Counted from the stretch's first letter, positions 1 through 8,789 are shown. The stretch is 64,000 nt of DNA from Halodesulfovibrio sp. MK-HDV (GCF_009914765.1 NZ_WYDS01000012.1:1-64000); one strand, 5' to 3'. Notes: generated by a model not told the origin, from the letters alone. Made by a program: numbers and translations.

Positions 1-29
1 ATCTGATTATTATATTTTTGCAGTGCTGC

Positions 30-55
30 GCTGTGCGTAACGCAACAGCCTTTTT
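30..55 (+). terminator. Possible terminator of an upstream off-window gene
   Basis: Short GC-rich hairpin (GCTG-TGCG / CGCA-a-CAGC) followed directly by five T. It would end a plus-strand gene lying before the window. The stem carries one bulged base, so the call is weak. The remainder of 1-245 shows no gene. Confidence 0.35.
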
Positions 56-245
56 CCGTACAAGGTAAATTGTACATATATATGTTGCAACTGGTGGTGG
101 TGACTTGTTGCGTAATTCCTGTATATTGAATGTATGGCACTATAGAGGTGGGGGACGTGGCCGTAAAAGGGCTTGTCATCTCATTTAGAATGATTAGTTC
201 TTTTGGGTACGGATAGATTGCTTAGAATTTGAAGGGCACAACAAT

Positions 246-788
246 ATGTTTGGAAGATTATTTTTACTATTTACTCTCATTCCGATTCTGGAATTGTATA
301 CGCTTGTTTCTGTGGGCTCCGTAATTGGAGGCCTACCGACAATCGGAATTGTGATTCTTACTGGTGTTGCCGGTGCGTGGCTTGCCCGCATGGAAGGTTT
401 TAATACCATGCAGAAAGTGCGGCAGTCTTTAAATGAAGGCGCCATGCCAGCAGATGAAATGGTAGAAGGTTTGTTAATCCTTATTGCAGGCTTGCTGTTG
501 CTTACCCCGGGCTTTGTTACAGACTTTGCCGGACTCGCAATGCTTCTTCCGTTAACCCGCAAGCCTTTTGCTCGCTGGTTACGTAAGCAGTTTAACGCAG
601 CAGCGGTGCGTGGTGAATCACAAAATCACGCAGGATTTACGTATTACACATGGCACTCTTCAGGGGGCCAGCAGAAAGACGAACAGACCATTTACAGCGA
701 AATTCAGAATGATGCACAACAGCAGACTCAGACTCCACGGCAAGCAATAGTGATCGATTGTGAGCCAGTTGACGAAGAAAAGAAGTAG
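246..788 (+). CDS. fxsA: FxsA family membrane protein
   Basis: A 180-residue protein of the FxsA family (the E. coli member relieves exclusion of phage T7 by F plasmids when overproduced; its normal role is poorly known). Three or four hydrophobic segments fill residues 1-110: the N-terminal F-x-x-x-P-I-L-E-L-Y segment, a glycine-rich pair around residues 25-55, and a helix with L-L-L-T-P-G-F near residue 85, which is typical of the family. The C-terminal ~60 residues are hydrophilic and variable. The ATG is preceded by GAAGGG about ten bases upstream. It is monocistronic, with its own terminator. The family call is firm and the function open. Confidence 0.88.
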   Translation: MFGRLFLLFTLIPILELYTLVSVGSVIGGLPTIGIVILTGVAGAWLARMEGFNTMQKVRQSLNEGAMPADEMVEGLLILIAGLLLLTPGFVTDFAGLAMLLPLTRKPFARWLRKQFNAAAVRGESQNHAGFTYYTWHSSGGQQKDEQTIYSEIQNDAQQQTQTPRQAIVIDCEPVDEEKK

Positions 789-803
789 ACTTGAACCTAA
801 TGA

Positions 804-845
804 GAAAGGCTCTTCACACAAGATGTGAAGAGCCTTTCTTTTGTT
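804..845 (+). terminator. Rho-independent terminator after fxsA
   Basis: A perfect 15-bp stem (GAAAGGCTCTTCACA with its complement) closed by a short loop and followed by a T-rich tract. It lies between convergent genes and probably also stops the opposing glycosyltransferase transcript. Confidence 0.85.
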
Positions 846-864
846 TTTTTCTGAAGTCTGCTGA

Positions 865-3603
865 TTAATTTTCCGGTACTGCAAGCTCCGGCGCTACCTG
901 TGTCGCCATCGCAGCTTCTTGTTTTGCTGTAGAATCAGCCGATGTCGCGGTTGTGCTGTGGTCATTCAATGGTTCTTGAAGTGGAGCAGGTTCTTCTTCG
1001 TTATCCGTTTGCGGGCCATCCATTACAGGCTTTTCTTTAGAAGACGGAGCCGTCGTCGGCTCATCTGCTGTAGAGTCCTGTGCAGGATCTTGTGTGTCTG
1101 GAGTGACAGATTCAGGCTGCCCGTCAGCAGGTAATGGATTACTATATCTACTTGTATTCTTTTGTTGAACAGCAAGAATGAATCCCTGTCCGATATGTGG
1201 AATGGCAGTTTTCTGTGTTCCAACCAATTCCAGAGACTCTGGCTTTGTGAGCCAGTTGTTCCACTCGGTCGCACTCATAATGACTACAACATTTCGTTTT
1301 GAATTTAGGATTGTGGTCAACGAATGCGGATCTATTATATGGATAACCGGTTCGCTTACAAAGTATGCAAATGGTGCAGGATCAGCATTGTAGACTACAG
1401 GGGTGAAGTCCTTAGCCGCGTATTCTTCCATGGTAAGAGAGATGTCTTTGGTGGATATGAAACTGTTAATCGCAGGGGCTGACATAATGAACAGCGGCTG
1501 CATAAGAAGTGTCATAACCACAGCCATACCGATTACGCCGCATCTGCTGTTGAGCGGGAAGCGGAACCAGAATATTCCAGCGGCTGCAAGAAGGATCGCA
1601 GCCATGTAGATCCAGCCTTGAATTTCGAAAGGAATAATCTCGGTGAAGTTTACAAGACAAATGAGAGCTACGCCGAAGCCAAAGAAGACAGCAGCGAGTA
1701 ATCTGTAAAAAACTTTACTGCGTAACGGCGAGAAATTTTTGATTGCACGCGCTGCAAGAATTGCAATTTGTGGAAGAAGTACAAGAAGCCAGACAGGTGA
1801 CATGTAATCCAGCGCACAGTAGAGGGCGCATGTTAATATGGCAGAAAGCCACAGGTAGGCTATGCCGATATTTTCAGGATTTCTGGTTGCCAGAACATCT
1901 TTGTAGAATGAAACACTAAGTACTCTTGTCCAAGGAAGAACCAGAAAAACAACGAGCCATGGCAGCAGGATGAAAGGAAGCATGGCAAGCATGTGCCACC
2001 AGTATGGCAGATGCGCCAGCGCGCCTTTGAATGGTGCTGCAAGAACATTAGGTACGAGGTTTAACAGGTAATCTGGCTGCACGGCAAAATATACATACGC
2101 AAACCAGCTGAGAACAATGGAGAGATAAATACCAAAACCGCCAGCAACATCCCATTCACCGAATCGGGTTGGGCGTTTGCGCCAGCAGGTGATGAACAGA
2201 ATGCTGAACAATGGTAAAAACAGCCCCGGGAAGCCACCAGTTAAGGTTGCAGCAGCAGCGCAGATAAATCCTATGATGAGCCAGAAGAACGAGCGTTCCC
2301 GTCTCCAGCCCATAACAAATGCGGCATGTGCGAATGTTACCAGCGCAGCAAAGAGTGTTTCCATTCCGTTAAGCTGCATGGTCACAGCCGGTAAAAATGC
2401 TGCTATTGTAAGCAGACCAGCTGTGAGGCTTGTTTTTTTGCTAATACCAGCGGCGCGGGCAAAGAGATATGTGGAGAGTACAAAAAGCATGCTGCTGAGC
2501 AGCGTGCTGGCTTTTACTGCAAAGGTAATGGCAATGTCGGGAATGAGCGCTACAGCGCTTGAGAACCAGAAGTAGAAAGGCATAGCGCCGCTGTATGGTT
2601 TTCCATCCAACATTGGAGTGAGCCAGTTTGAAGCTGCAAGAGTGTCTTTTACAACTGCGGCAGCCTGTGTTTCCTGCAACGGCCAAAGATCTCTAGAGAA
2701 AAGAGCAATGCCGCCTTGCAGAGCTGCAAATATAATAAGCGTAAGACAAGGAAGAAGGGAAAAACTGTTAAGAATTTTGCTTTCCGGTGCAACATCGGGA
2801 AGTGGTTCTTTTGGCTTTTTTTCTTTCTTCTTTTTCTTTTCTTTTTCTTGAAGAGGAACTTCAGCAGAAATGGTGTCATGCGAAGCTGTAGTTTCTTCAG
2901 AAAGTCCGGAATCCTGCTCTGGGCGAATGGTTTCCACACGCGTACCACCGAATCTGCTACTCACTTTTGAAGCGGCAGCGGCAACAATAAGTTCATCATC
3001 TGTGTCGCCTGTGTCATCATCTTCAGTGTTCATATCAGACGCTTCTATTTCGCTGGCAGGTGACTCAGTGTCATCTGAGGCTTCTGAAACAGGAGCCTCA
3101 TCTGCTTTGTCTATTTCATTGTCTTCAATGCTTATATCAGACGTTTCTGTTTCGCTGACAGGTGGCTCAGTGTCATCTGAAGCTTCTGAAACAGGGGCTT
3201 CATCTGCTTTGTCTGTGTCATTATCTTCAGTGCTTGTATCAGGCGCTTCTATTTCGCTGGCAGGTGGTTCAGCGTCATCAGAGGCTTCTGAAACAAGAGC
3301 TTCATCTGCCTTATCTATTTCGTTATTTGTATGAGAACTATCTGATATATTATCGGATTCAACGTTATCTTGCGGTTCAATATGTTCAGACGAAGAGGGC
3401 GAGGAGTCAGTTACTTTTTCAGAAGAGTCATCTGCTGCGGCAAGTGGTTCTTCTGAAAGAATATCCTGTGGCACAACCTCGTCTACAGAGTCTTCCTGTT
3501 CAAAAGGGGCTTCAACAGCGTCCTTTTTAGCAGGCTCTGTAGTTTTCTCTTCGGTGCTTTTTGGTTTTTCTTGTGACTTTGTAGGATCAGAAAAGTCGCT
3601 CAT
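865..3603 (-). CDS. Membrane glycosyltransferase (ArnT/PMT-like) with acidic repeat domain
   Basis: From the chosen start (MSDFSD..., with AGGAT just upstream) the protein has 912 residues; an in-frame ATG 16 codons earlier lacks a ribosome site. Residues 1-270 are a hydrophilic, Glu/Asp/Ser-rich cytosolic region that includes three 34-residue tandem repeats and a lysine-rich stretch. After about residue 275 come roughly ten to twelve hydrophobic helices arranged like GT-C enzymes of the ArnT/PMT group, with an R-D-L-W-P-x-x-E-T motif after the first helix in the place of the usual acidic catalytic pair. Such enzymes move a sugar from a polyprenyl-phosphate donor to a periplasmic acceptor. 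The last ~90 residues are again acidic and low in complexity. Donor and acceptor cannot be told from sequence. It stands alone. Confidence 0.72.
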   Translation of the reverse strand: MSDFSDPTKSQEKPKSTEEKTTEPAKKDAVEAPFEQEDSVDEVVPQDILSEEPLAAADDSSEKVTDSSPSSSEHIEPQDNVESDNISDSSHTNNEIDKADEALVSEASDDAEPPASEIEAPDTSTEDNDTDKADEAPVSEASDDTEPPVSETETSDISIEDNEIDKADEAPVSEASDDTESPASEIEASDMNTEDDDTGDTDDELIVAAAASKVSSRFGGTRVETIRPEQDSGLSEETTASHDTISAEVPLQEKEKKKKKEKKPKEPLPDVAPESKILNSFSLLPCLTLIIFAALQGGIALFSRDLWPLQETQAAAVVKDTLAASNWLTPMLDGKPYSGAMPFYFWFSSAVALIPDIAITFAVKASTLLSSMLFVLSTYLFARAAGISKKTSLTAGLLTIAAFLPAVTMQLNGMETLFAALVTFAHAAFVMGWRRERSFFWLIIGFICAAAATLTGGFPGLFLPLFSILFITCWRKRPTRFGEWDVAGGFGIYLSIVLSWFAYVYFAVQPDYLLNLVPNVLAAPFKGALAHLPYWWHMLAMLPFILLPWLVVFLVLPWTRVLSVSFYKDVLATRNPENIGIAYLWLSAILTCALYCALDYMSPVWLLVLLPQIAILAARAIKNFSPLRSKVFYRLLAAVFFGFGVALICLVNFTEIIPFEIQGWIYMAAILLAAAGIFWFRFPLNSRCGVIGMAVVMTLLMQPLFIMSAPAINSFISTKDISLTMEEYAAKDFTPVVYNADPAPFAYFVSEPVIHIIDPHSLTTILNSKRNVVVIMSATEWNNWLTKPESLELVGTQKTAIPHIGQGFILAVQQKNTSRYSNPLPADGQPESVTPDTQDPAQDSTADEPTTAPSSKEKPVMDGPQTDNEEEPAPLQEPLNDHSTTATSADSTAKQEAAMATQVAPELAVPEN
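3016..3321 (-). repeat. Three 102-bp in-frame tandem repeats
   Basis: Three consecutive 102-bp units (3220-3321, 3118-3219, 3016-3117) encode 34-residue repeats built around D-K-A-D-E-A-x-V-S-E-A-S-D-D. Copies differ at scattered positions, mostly conservatively (Asp/Glu, Ala/Thr), so reading frame and negative charge are kept. They sit in the cytosolic tail of the glycosyltransferase. Confidence 0.92.
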
Positions 3604-3846
3604 GATATATCCTGTATGGTTGAGTAGCTTCAAAAAAACTAGGTTGTGCATTCAAAGTTAGCATAAAATAAGCTGGATTGGATGAGAAACTCAAGAAAAT
3701 ACTAGGGTTAAAATACATACGGGCAAAAGTTGAATACGTATCTCTATTACATACACAAGTAACGTCCTGTGCTGAAAGGATAAAGTTTTGTGTTCATCTT
3801 TTTCTTGTAAAATAAAACTTGCTTGCGTAGAACGTGTCTTCTTATT

Positions 3847-3897
3847 TCAATAAAAATTGATGTTGTTAATTCAATTTTTATTGATTCAACTAGTTGA
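3847..3897. promoter_or_regulatory. Adjacent perfect inverted repeat and palindrome, putative operators
   Basis: A perfect 14-bp inverted repeat (TCAATAAAAATTGA at 3847-3860, mirrored at 3871-3884, ten-base spacer) is followed two bases later by the 12-bp palindrome TCAACTAGTTGA (3886-3897). They lie in the 479-bp divergent gap between the glycosyltransferase and the MATE gene, about 190 bp upstream of the latter. There is no T-run, so operator function is likelier than termination. No other feature was recognised in this gap. Confidence 0.55.
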
Positions 3898-4082
3898 GTA
3901 AATGTTGATACAGAATAAGCAGCGGCCAACTGTTGTTTAAAAGTGCAGATCCATAAATTGAGGCTTGTACTTACAGCTAGGCTTGAGTATTCGTTTCGCA
4001 ACGTATTGTTACCACGTCCTGTATGCGTACAACTTTGTTGGATTGTGTACGTTTTTTCAGGGGATTACCTTAGGAGTAGTTA

Positions 4083-5462
4083 ATGTTATCTCGGTTTAAA
4101 AAACGCTGGAAAGAACCCTTTGGGTATCGTGATGTCCTCAACATAGGTCTTCCGCTTGTTGTTAGTCTCGGCTCTACAACTGCTATGGAATTTACCGACA
4201 GAATTTTTCTAAGTAATTATTCACTGATATCGATTGCAGCTGCGTTACCGGCAGCTATGGTTCATCTGGTGTTTTTGTTGTTCGCACTTGGGATATCTGC
4301 CTATAGTTCTGTTTTTATTGCACAGTACTATGGCGCATGTAAGTGCGATAAAATTGGTTCCGTAGTCTGGCAGGCAATATATTTTTGTTGTTTTGCTTGG
4401 ATCTTCCTTGCTGCTCTCGTTTTAGTTGCAGAGCCGTTTTTTGCCTTCGTAGGTCATGCGCCGGAAGTGCAGCGTGAGGAAGTTACATATTTTTCTATTC
4501 TTACCATGGGGTCGGGTTTTGCGCTTATTGCAAACGCAATTGGCTGTTTCTACACCGGATTAGGGAAAACCCGTCCGAATATGGTTGTGAATATAATCGC
4601 TGTTGTAATCAACATTCCACTTGATTACATGCTGATTAACGGCGTGTGGATTTTTCCGGAAATGGGTATTGCAGGTGCGGCACTTGCAACGGTTTCTTCA
4701 TGGGCAATGCAGCTTGTAATGTATTCTTTGCTGGTATTTAAGCGAGAGAACGACGTAATCTACAATGTCATTAGTGCATGGCGTTTCAACAAAACTCTTT
4801 TCTTGCGGATGATGCGCTACGGTGTTCCAAGCGGTGCAAACAACTTCTTTGATGTTTTTGCATTCACTGTATTCATCATGGTTGTTGGACAATTGGGTGA
4901 AACTGAACTTGCTGCTTCTAACATTGTGTTGTCCATCAACTCATTAGCATTCCTGCCTGTTATCGGGCTCCACATTACGGCTTCTATTTTAGTAGGGCAG
5001 GCGATGGGGAAAAAGAATGTTGATCAGGCTACGGTAGCAGCGCATAGCGTATTGCACGTAGCTCTGCTTTGGATGGGAACCTTTGGTGCAATCTTTTTGC
5101 TGTTCCCGTATGAACTGACGGCGCTTTTTAAACCGGCAGATATTTCTTTTGTAGAATTTGCCCAGATCCAGTCTATGTGTCAGGTTTTGTTGGCGTATGT
5201 AGCATTTTTCTGCATGCAGGATGCCGTTGCGCTGATCTTCTTTGGATCGTTGAAGGGCGCGGGCGACACTATGTATGTAATGTGGGCTATCGCATTCTGT
5301 GCAATATTCTGCCTTGGCGTACCAATAATGATTGGACGCTTTGTTTTTGATGCAGGGTTGCATGCTCTCTGGGCAATGTTGCTTGTTTACGTTTGTATTC
5401 TTGCACTTGCTGCATACAGTCGATTCCGAACCGGAAAGTGGAAGACCATCGAATTGATGTAA
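4083..5462 (+). CDS. MATE family multidrug/cation exporter
   Basis: A 459-residue inner-membrane protein with about twelve hydrophobic segments in two related halves, as in MATE (NorM/DinF) transporters, which export cationic drugs or metabolites in exchange for Na+ or H+. The N-terminal half shows the family pattern G-L-P-L-V-x-S-L-G with a downstream D-R-I-F-L-S-x-Y in helix 1-2, and the I-A-x-A-I-G-x-x-x-x-G-x-G-K-x-R loop near residue 165. The start has AGGAG six bases upstream. It stands alone, and the perfect palindromes upstream suggest control by a dedicated repressor encoded elsewhere. The substrate is unknown. Confidence 0.87.
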   Translation: MLSRFKKRWKEPFGYRDVLNIGLPLVVSLGSTTAMEFTDRIFLSNYSLISIAAALPAAMVHLVFLLFALGISAYSSVFIAQYYGACKCDKIGSVVWQAIYFCCFAWIFLAALVLVAEPFFAFVGHAPEVQREEVTYFSILTMGSGFALIANAIGCFYTGLGKTRPNMVVNIIAVVINIPLDYMLINGVWIFPEMGIAGAALATVSSWAMQLVMYSLLVFKRENDVIYNVISAWRFNKTLFLRMMRYGVPSGANNFFDVFAFTVFIMVVGQLGETELAASNIVLSINSLAFLPVIGLHITASILVGQAMGKKNVDQATVAAHSVLHVALLWMGTFGAIFLLFPYELTALFKPADISFVEFAQIQSMCQVLLAYVAFFCMQDAVALIFFGSLKGAGDTMYVMWAIAFCAIFCLGVPIMIGRFVFDAGLHALWAMLLVYVCILALAAYSRFRTGKWKTIELM

Positions 5463-5485
5463 AAAGATTTCATTCTTGTTGATAC

Positions 5486-5521
5486 GTCCCGAACGGTTGA
5501 GTGCGCTTAACCGTTCGGGAC
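5486..5521. terminator. 13-bp perfect inverted repeat between convergent genes
   Basis: GTCCCGAACGGTT is mirrored exactly after a ten-base loop. It lies between the convergent MATE gene and the thiamine-binding gene. The T-tract is weak on both sides (AATAAAT after it), so it may work as a bidirectional terminator or mRNA 3' stabiliser. Confidence 0.6.
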
Positions 5522-5529
5522 AATAAATA

Positions 5530-5826
5530 TTACCTAAGCTTCGCAGCTACTGATTCAGTTTTTCCTTTCAATCCATTTTTTCTGCCTTTACGGGAATCTA
5601 CTTTGAGTGTGAGATAGATTCTGTCGCAGTCCTGCTCAAGCTCTTTGTAGCAAGCAGAGACTGTCTGCATCACTTCATCCCATTCGCCTTCAATCGTCGT
5701 TCCCATCGATCCGAAATCATACGCGAGTCCGCTTTGTTTAATGACGGTGACGACTCGCGCAACATAGGGGCTCATGCTTGTGCCCTTGTCCATCGGAAAT
5801 ATAGAAAGTTCTGCAATCACAGACAT
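5530..5826 (-). CDS. MTH1187/YkoF-type thiamine-binding protein
   Basis: A 98-residue cytosolic protein of the MTH1187 (former DUF77) family. It matches from the opening beta strand (A-E-L-S-I-F-P-M) through the S-x-Y-V-A-R-x-V and S-G-L-x-Y-x-x-x-x-M-G-T-T-I-E-G motifs to the final D-x-R-K-G strand. Family members form ferredoxin-like tetramers and some bind thiamine or its precursors. AAGGAT lies six bases before the ATG. The upstream DNA shows no TPP riboswitch, so control by thiamine is not supported here. It is monocistronic; the ligand is inferred from the family only. Confidence 0.85.
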   Translation of the reverse strand: MSVIAELSIFPMDKGTSMSPYVARVVTVIKQSGLAYDFGSMGTTIEGEWDEVMQTVSACYKELEQDCDRIYLTLKVDSRKGRKNGLKGKTESVAAKLR

Positions 5827-6022
5827 GATATATCCTTTTGAGTAAAGTTAACGTGCGCCTGCAACAATACGCTTGTGAGGCGTATTCTTCAACATCCGTT
5901 ATGGGGTAATTGTAAGCAAACTCTAGACAAGCGGTGCGACACATCTTACATGACCACTTTGTTTCGGAATGTATTTAGGTTTACCTTAACAATGCACAAT
6001 AACCTTATTCTTTGGTAACTAC

Positions 6023-6976
6023 ATGCTTCTACATATTGCGTATCTTTTGGCTGGTGCTCTCTTCTTATGGAAAGGGGCTGATTTTGTTGTGGACGCTGCG
6101 TCTGCCATTGCCCGCCGCTTTGGAATTTCTGAACTCGTTATCGGGTTAACTATTGTTGCAATGGGAACAAGCTTGCCGGAATTTCTGGTAACATTGACCG
6201 CAGCGTTAAAAGGAATTCCATCCATTTCTTTCGCGAATATTGTCGGCTCTAACATTTTCAACCTCGGGATCATTCTTGGTGCCGTGGCGATGATTAAGAA
6301 CGTATCCGGCAGTAAGGCATTAATTGTTCGAGATATTCCTATATTGTTCGGTGTAGAATTTCTCACCCGTCTGATGGTGTCCAATGGGCAGTTAGGACGT
6401 TGGAATGGCTTGGTGTTATGCTGTATTTTTGTTGGGTATCTTGGCTGGATGTATTACCGATGTAAGAAACCGACAGGTACAGAAAGCACTGCTATGTGTG
6501 AAGTGACAAGCGATAGTGAAGTAGCAACTTGGAAAGATTACATGTTGTTACCGATTGGTCTTATTGCAGTAAGCCTTGGCAGTCAGTTTGTGGTTGATGG
6601 TGCAACAGGCGTTGCACGCATTTTCGGTTTGAGCGAATGGCTTATTGGTGTGACGATTGTTGCAGCCGGTACTTCTCTTCCTGAGCTTGTGACGTGTCTT
6701 TCTGCTTCGATGAAAGGCAAGAACGATATGATTCTGGGTAACCTTGTGGGGAGTGACTTTTTTAACTTCGCCGGAGTACTCGGGATAACAGCAATGGTTC
6801 AGCCTATTGCTGTCAAGCATGGTGAATTGCTGAATATGAGCATGGCTGTCGGAGCCGTAGCACTTCTTTGGCTGCTAATCCGGACGCGGGGTAAGATTAC
6901 CCGTAATGAGGGGATATTGCTCTTCGCCTTCGGCATAGGTCGTTGGCTTTTTGAGATATGGCGTTCCGCCGCATAA
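6023..6976 (+). CDS. Calcium/sodium antiporter, YrbG/CaxA family
   Basis: A 317-residue inner-membrane exchanger of the CaCA superfamily. Two inverted repeats each carry the ion-binding signature: G-T-S-L-P-E-F near residue 50 with G-S-N-I-F-N near residue 75, and G-T-S-L-P-E-L near residue 216 with G-S-D-F-F-N near 240. The second copy has Asp where the first has Asn, the usual asymmetry of this family. Around ten hydrophobic helices are present. A hydrophilic linker near residues 150-170 separates the halves. The ribosome site is poor, but no better in-frame start is seen. It probably exports Ca2+ using the Na+ or H+ gradient. Confidence 0.9.
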   Translation: MLLHIAYLLAGALFLWKGADFVVDAASAIARRFGISELVIGLTIVAMGTSLPEFLVTLTAALKGIPSISFANIVGSNIFNLGIILGAVAMIKNVSGSKALIVRDIPILFGVEFLTRLMVSNGQLGRWNGLVLCCIFVGYLGWMYYRCKKPTGTESTAMCEVTSDSEVATWKDYMLLPIGLIAVSLGSQFVVDGATGVARIFGLSEWLIGVTIVAAGTSLPELVTCLSASMKGKNDMILGNLVGSDFFNFAGVLGITAMVQPIAVKHGELLNMSMAVGAVALLWLLIRTRGKITRNEGILLFAFGIGRWLFEIWRSAA

Positions 6977-6985
6977 AGTAAATAG

Positions 6986-7025
6986 AAAGCGGGTGAATCT
7001 GTACGATTCACCCGCTTTTTTTATT
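6986..7025 (+). terminator. Rho-independent terminator after the antiporter gene
   Basis: A 14-bp perfect stem (AAAGCGGGTGAATC and complement) with a five-base loop and a T-run. It lies between convergent genes. Confidence 0.9.
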
Positions 7026-7042
7026 GAATATTGGATTGTCGG

Positions 7043-7573
7043 CTATAGCAAGCCAAGTGGCTCGAGCACGTTTTCAACGAGATCTTCCGGCTCTTTCCAA
7101 CCATGAAGAATGAAATGAAGCGATGCCAACATGTGCGGCTCAAGTTCAATGAAATCTGAACCAATCTGCTCGCGTCCCTGTTCAGCATCCAGCCCGAGGT
7201 TATGGGCAAGGTGCAGTAGTTCTGTCATAAGATAGAATACCTTTCCGTACTCGCGCAGGGCATTACGAATATCATCATGACGCATTGCAGACTGAGGGAT
7301 AACGATGATGCTGCCGGTATTCTTACAAAGCTCTTTTAGTTCATCCAGAGACGAAATAGCTTCGGGTGCCTGTACGGACATCTCTAACTTGGGAGCAAGA
7401 ATGTCTGCCAGTTCATGCCGTTTGCTACCGGTAAATCCGATTAGAAAGAGAATGCTATCTTTTGTTGAAAATATTTCGAGCTCAGTTTTTTTGCCAAAAG
7501 TAATGGTTGCGTCAGCATCCTTTACTTCGGCTTTATCCTGAATAAAGTGATCTGTGCCTGTAATAACTGCCAT
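7043..7573 (-). CDS. Degenerate shikimate-kinase-like protein
   Basis: From MAVITG... (GGAGA seven bases upstream; an earlier in-frame ATG has no such site) the product has 176 residues. Its core resembles shikimate kinase: a hydrophobic strand leading to I-G-F-T-G-S-K-R-H where kinases have I-G-x-x-G-x-G-K-S/T, later I-V-I-P-Q-S-A-M-R in the position of the substrate-binding V-x-x-T-G-G-G-A-V-x-R segment, then V-F-Y-L. The P-loop lysine-serine pair and the triple glycine are both altered, so ATP-dependent shikimate phosphorylation is unlikely. It could be a structural or regulatory relative. The family link rests on pattern resemblance only. It shares strand with the nitroreductase just upstream, about 75 bases away. 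Confidence 0.6.
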   Translation of the reverse strand: MAVITGTDHFIQDKAEVKDADATITFGKKTELEIFSTKDSILFLIGFTGSKRHELADILAPKLEMSVQAPEAISSLDELKELCKNTGSIIVIPQSAMRHDDIRNALREYGKVFYLMTELLHLAHNLGLDAEQGREQIGSDFIELEPHMLASLHFILHGWKEPEDLVENVLEPLGLL

Positions 7574-7648
7574 GTTCTTTTCTCCGGTTCTGGGTGCACA
7601 TATGTGCATTCTACGACCTAAACAGGGACAAAATGACAGCAGTAACGG

Positions 7649-8473
7649 CTACAACCAGTTTACGGAAAGTGATTTGCGCATTGGAATCCGTGGATAGGTG
7701 AATTTAGGATAGCCGAGCATGTGTCCGCCACAACATATGTGGTTTTCTTGTAGCCCTAACCGTTCTCTTAGCGGCATATAATCATTGGCACAATAAGTAA
7801 AAAATCCGGCAAAGCAAGCACCTACACCGCGGGAATGCGCTGCGAGTTCAAGATAGGACAAGGCGATAGCACTATCAGTGTCGTGCCATGTCTTTTCTTT
7901 ATCCATATATGAGATGGCAAGATGCGGAGCGCCGCGAAGAATTAAATCTTGTCCCTTTCTCCATCCAGCAATCAATCCTGCCACGCTATATTTTTTAGCC
8001 AGCTCGCGGTCATTTTTTCGAAGACCCATCATCCATTCAATAGTCATCTCTGCAAATTCGCGTACAACCTCAGGCGATTCAATCATGATCCACTGTACAG
8101 GTTGTTTGTGGCTTGCAGATGGCGCGTAGTTTGTGAGCGATACAATGTCCTGCAATGTGTCGTGTGCAACAGTTTTGGACTTGAATGAACGGATAGAGCG
8201 GCGGGAACGGAGGAACTGGTCTGCCTGTTCTGTAGAAACTGCGAGGGATGAATCAACGGAGATGAAATTTTCGTTCGGCATTTGATCTAACGTTACACAG
8301 TCTGCCGGACAGGCTGCAACGCAATGGCCGCAATGAATACATGCAGTTTCTGCACCGATGCGCATTTTCGGAATGCCGGTTTCTTTATCCTTAATAAGGA
8401 GTTTATTCGGGCAAACCTCTACACAGATGAGACATTTTTTACATTTAGCTTGATCTACAGAATAAAAAGACAC
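7649..8473 (-). CDS. Ferredoxin-nitroreductase fusion (FMN flavoprotein)
   Basis: A 274-residue protein with two 4Fe-4S motifs at the N terminus (Cys 11, 14, 17, 21 and Cys 45, 48, 51, 55, each C-x2-C-x2-C-x3-C-P), followed from about residue 85 by a nitroreductase-fold FMN domain beginning R-R-S-I-R-S-F and containing the S-x-x-x-x-Q-P-V-x-W pattern. Members of this group occur in anaerobes and presumably reduce a small substrate with electrons from ferredoxin; the substrate is not known. A cysteine-rich stretch near residue 240 (H-I-C-C-G-G) is notable. It is probably co-transcribed with the shikimate-kinase-like gene. Confidence 0.87.
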   Translation of the reverse strand: MSFYSVDQAKCKKCLICVEVCPNKLLIKDKETGIPKMRIGAETACIHCGHCVAACPADCVTLDQMPNENFISVDSSLAVSTEQADQFLRSRRSIRSFKSKTVAHDTLQDIVSLTNYAPSASHKQPVQWIMIESPEVVREFAEMTIEWMMGLRKNDRELAKKYSVAGLIAGWRKGQDLILRGAPHLAISYMDKEKTWHDTDSAIALSYLELAAHSRGVGACFAGFFTYCANDYMPLRERLGLQENHICCGGHMLGYPKFTYPRIPMRKSLSVNWL

Positions 8474-8585
8474 GGATTTTCCTCGATTACTTTAAATATA
8501 TAACTTCGCGTTTATCCGGCACACAGGAAGAAATATATTCCAATGTGCTGGTATACAAAGAATATGAGAGACAGGTGAGCTGGTG

Positions 8586-8789
8586 ATGCCGTTGCGTGAA
8601 AAGAGTGCTGCGGTGAGCGCAGTGAATGGCGGAAGAATCAGCAGTATTCGCGAAGCAGATAGGTTGATTGAACACTTTTATTGTTCTGTAAAGGAAAAAA
8701 TGAAAGCAGAACTGTTGAACTCTGGTATTATTACTTTATTCTTTGCCTCGATCTGGCGTGATTCCAAGATGATGAACTGCTTTTGTTAG
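8586..8789 (+). CDS. Possible small protein of unknown function
   Basis: A 67-residue reading frame with a fair ribosome site (AGGTGA seven bases before the ATG). The sequence is moderately basic and matches no family I recognise. It is the only candidate gene in the ~595-bp gap between the nitroreductase and the lipoprotein. It may well be non-coding. The same gap holds a 7-bp inverted repeat (TGCGGGT/ACCCGCA, 8864-8890) without a T-run. Confidence 0.2.
   Translation: MPLREKSAAVSAVNGGRISSIREADRLIEHFYCSVKEKMKAELLNSGIITLFFASIWRDSKMMNCFC

Noticed and set aside
2716-2970. Phenylalanine-rich reading frames opposite the glycosyltransferase gene
   Set aside because: They are mirror images of the lysine-rich and acidic repeat codons of the real gene.
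5827-6022. Possible TPP riboswitch upstream of the thiamine-binding-type gene
   Set aside because: The CTGAGA core and the paired downstream motif of the TPP aptamer are absent on the minus strand.
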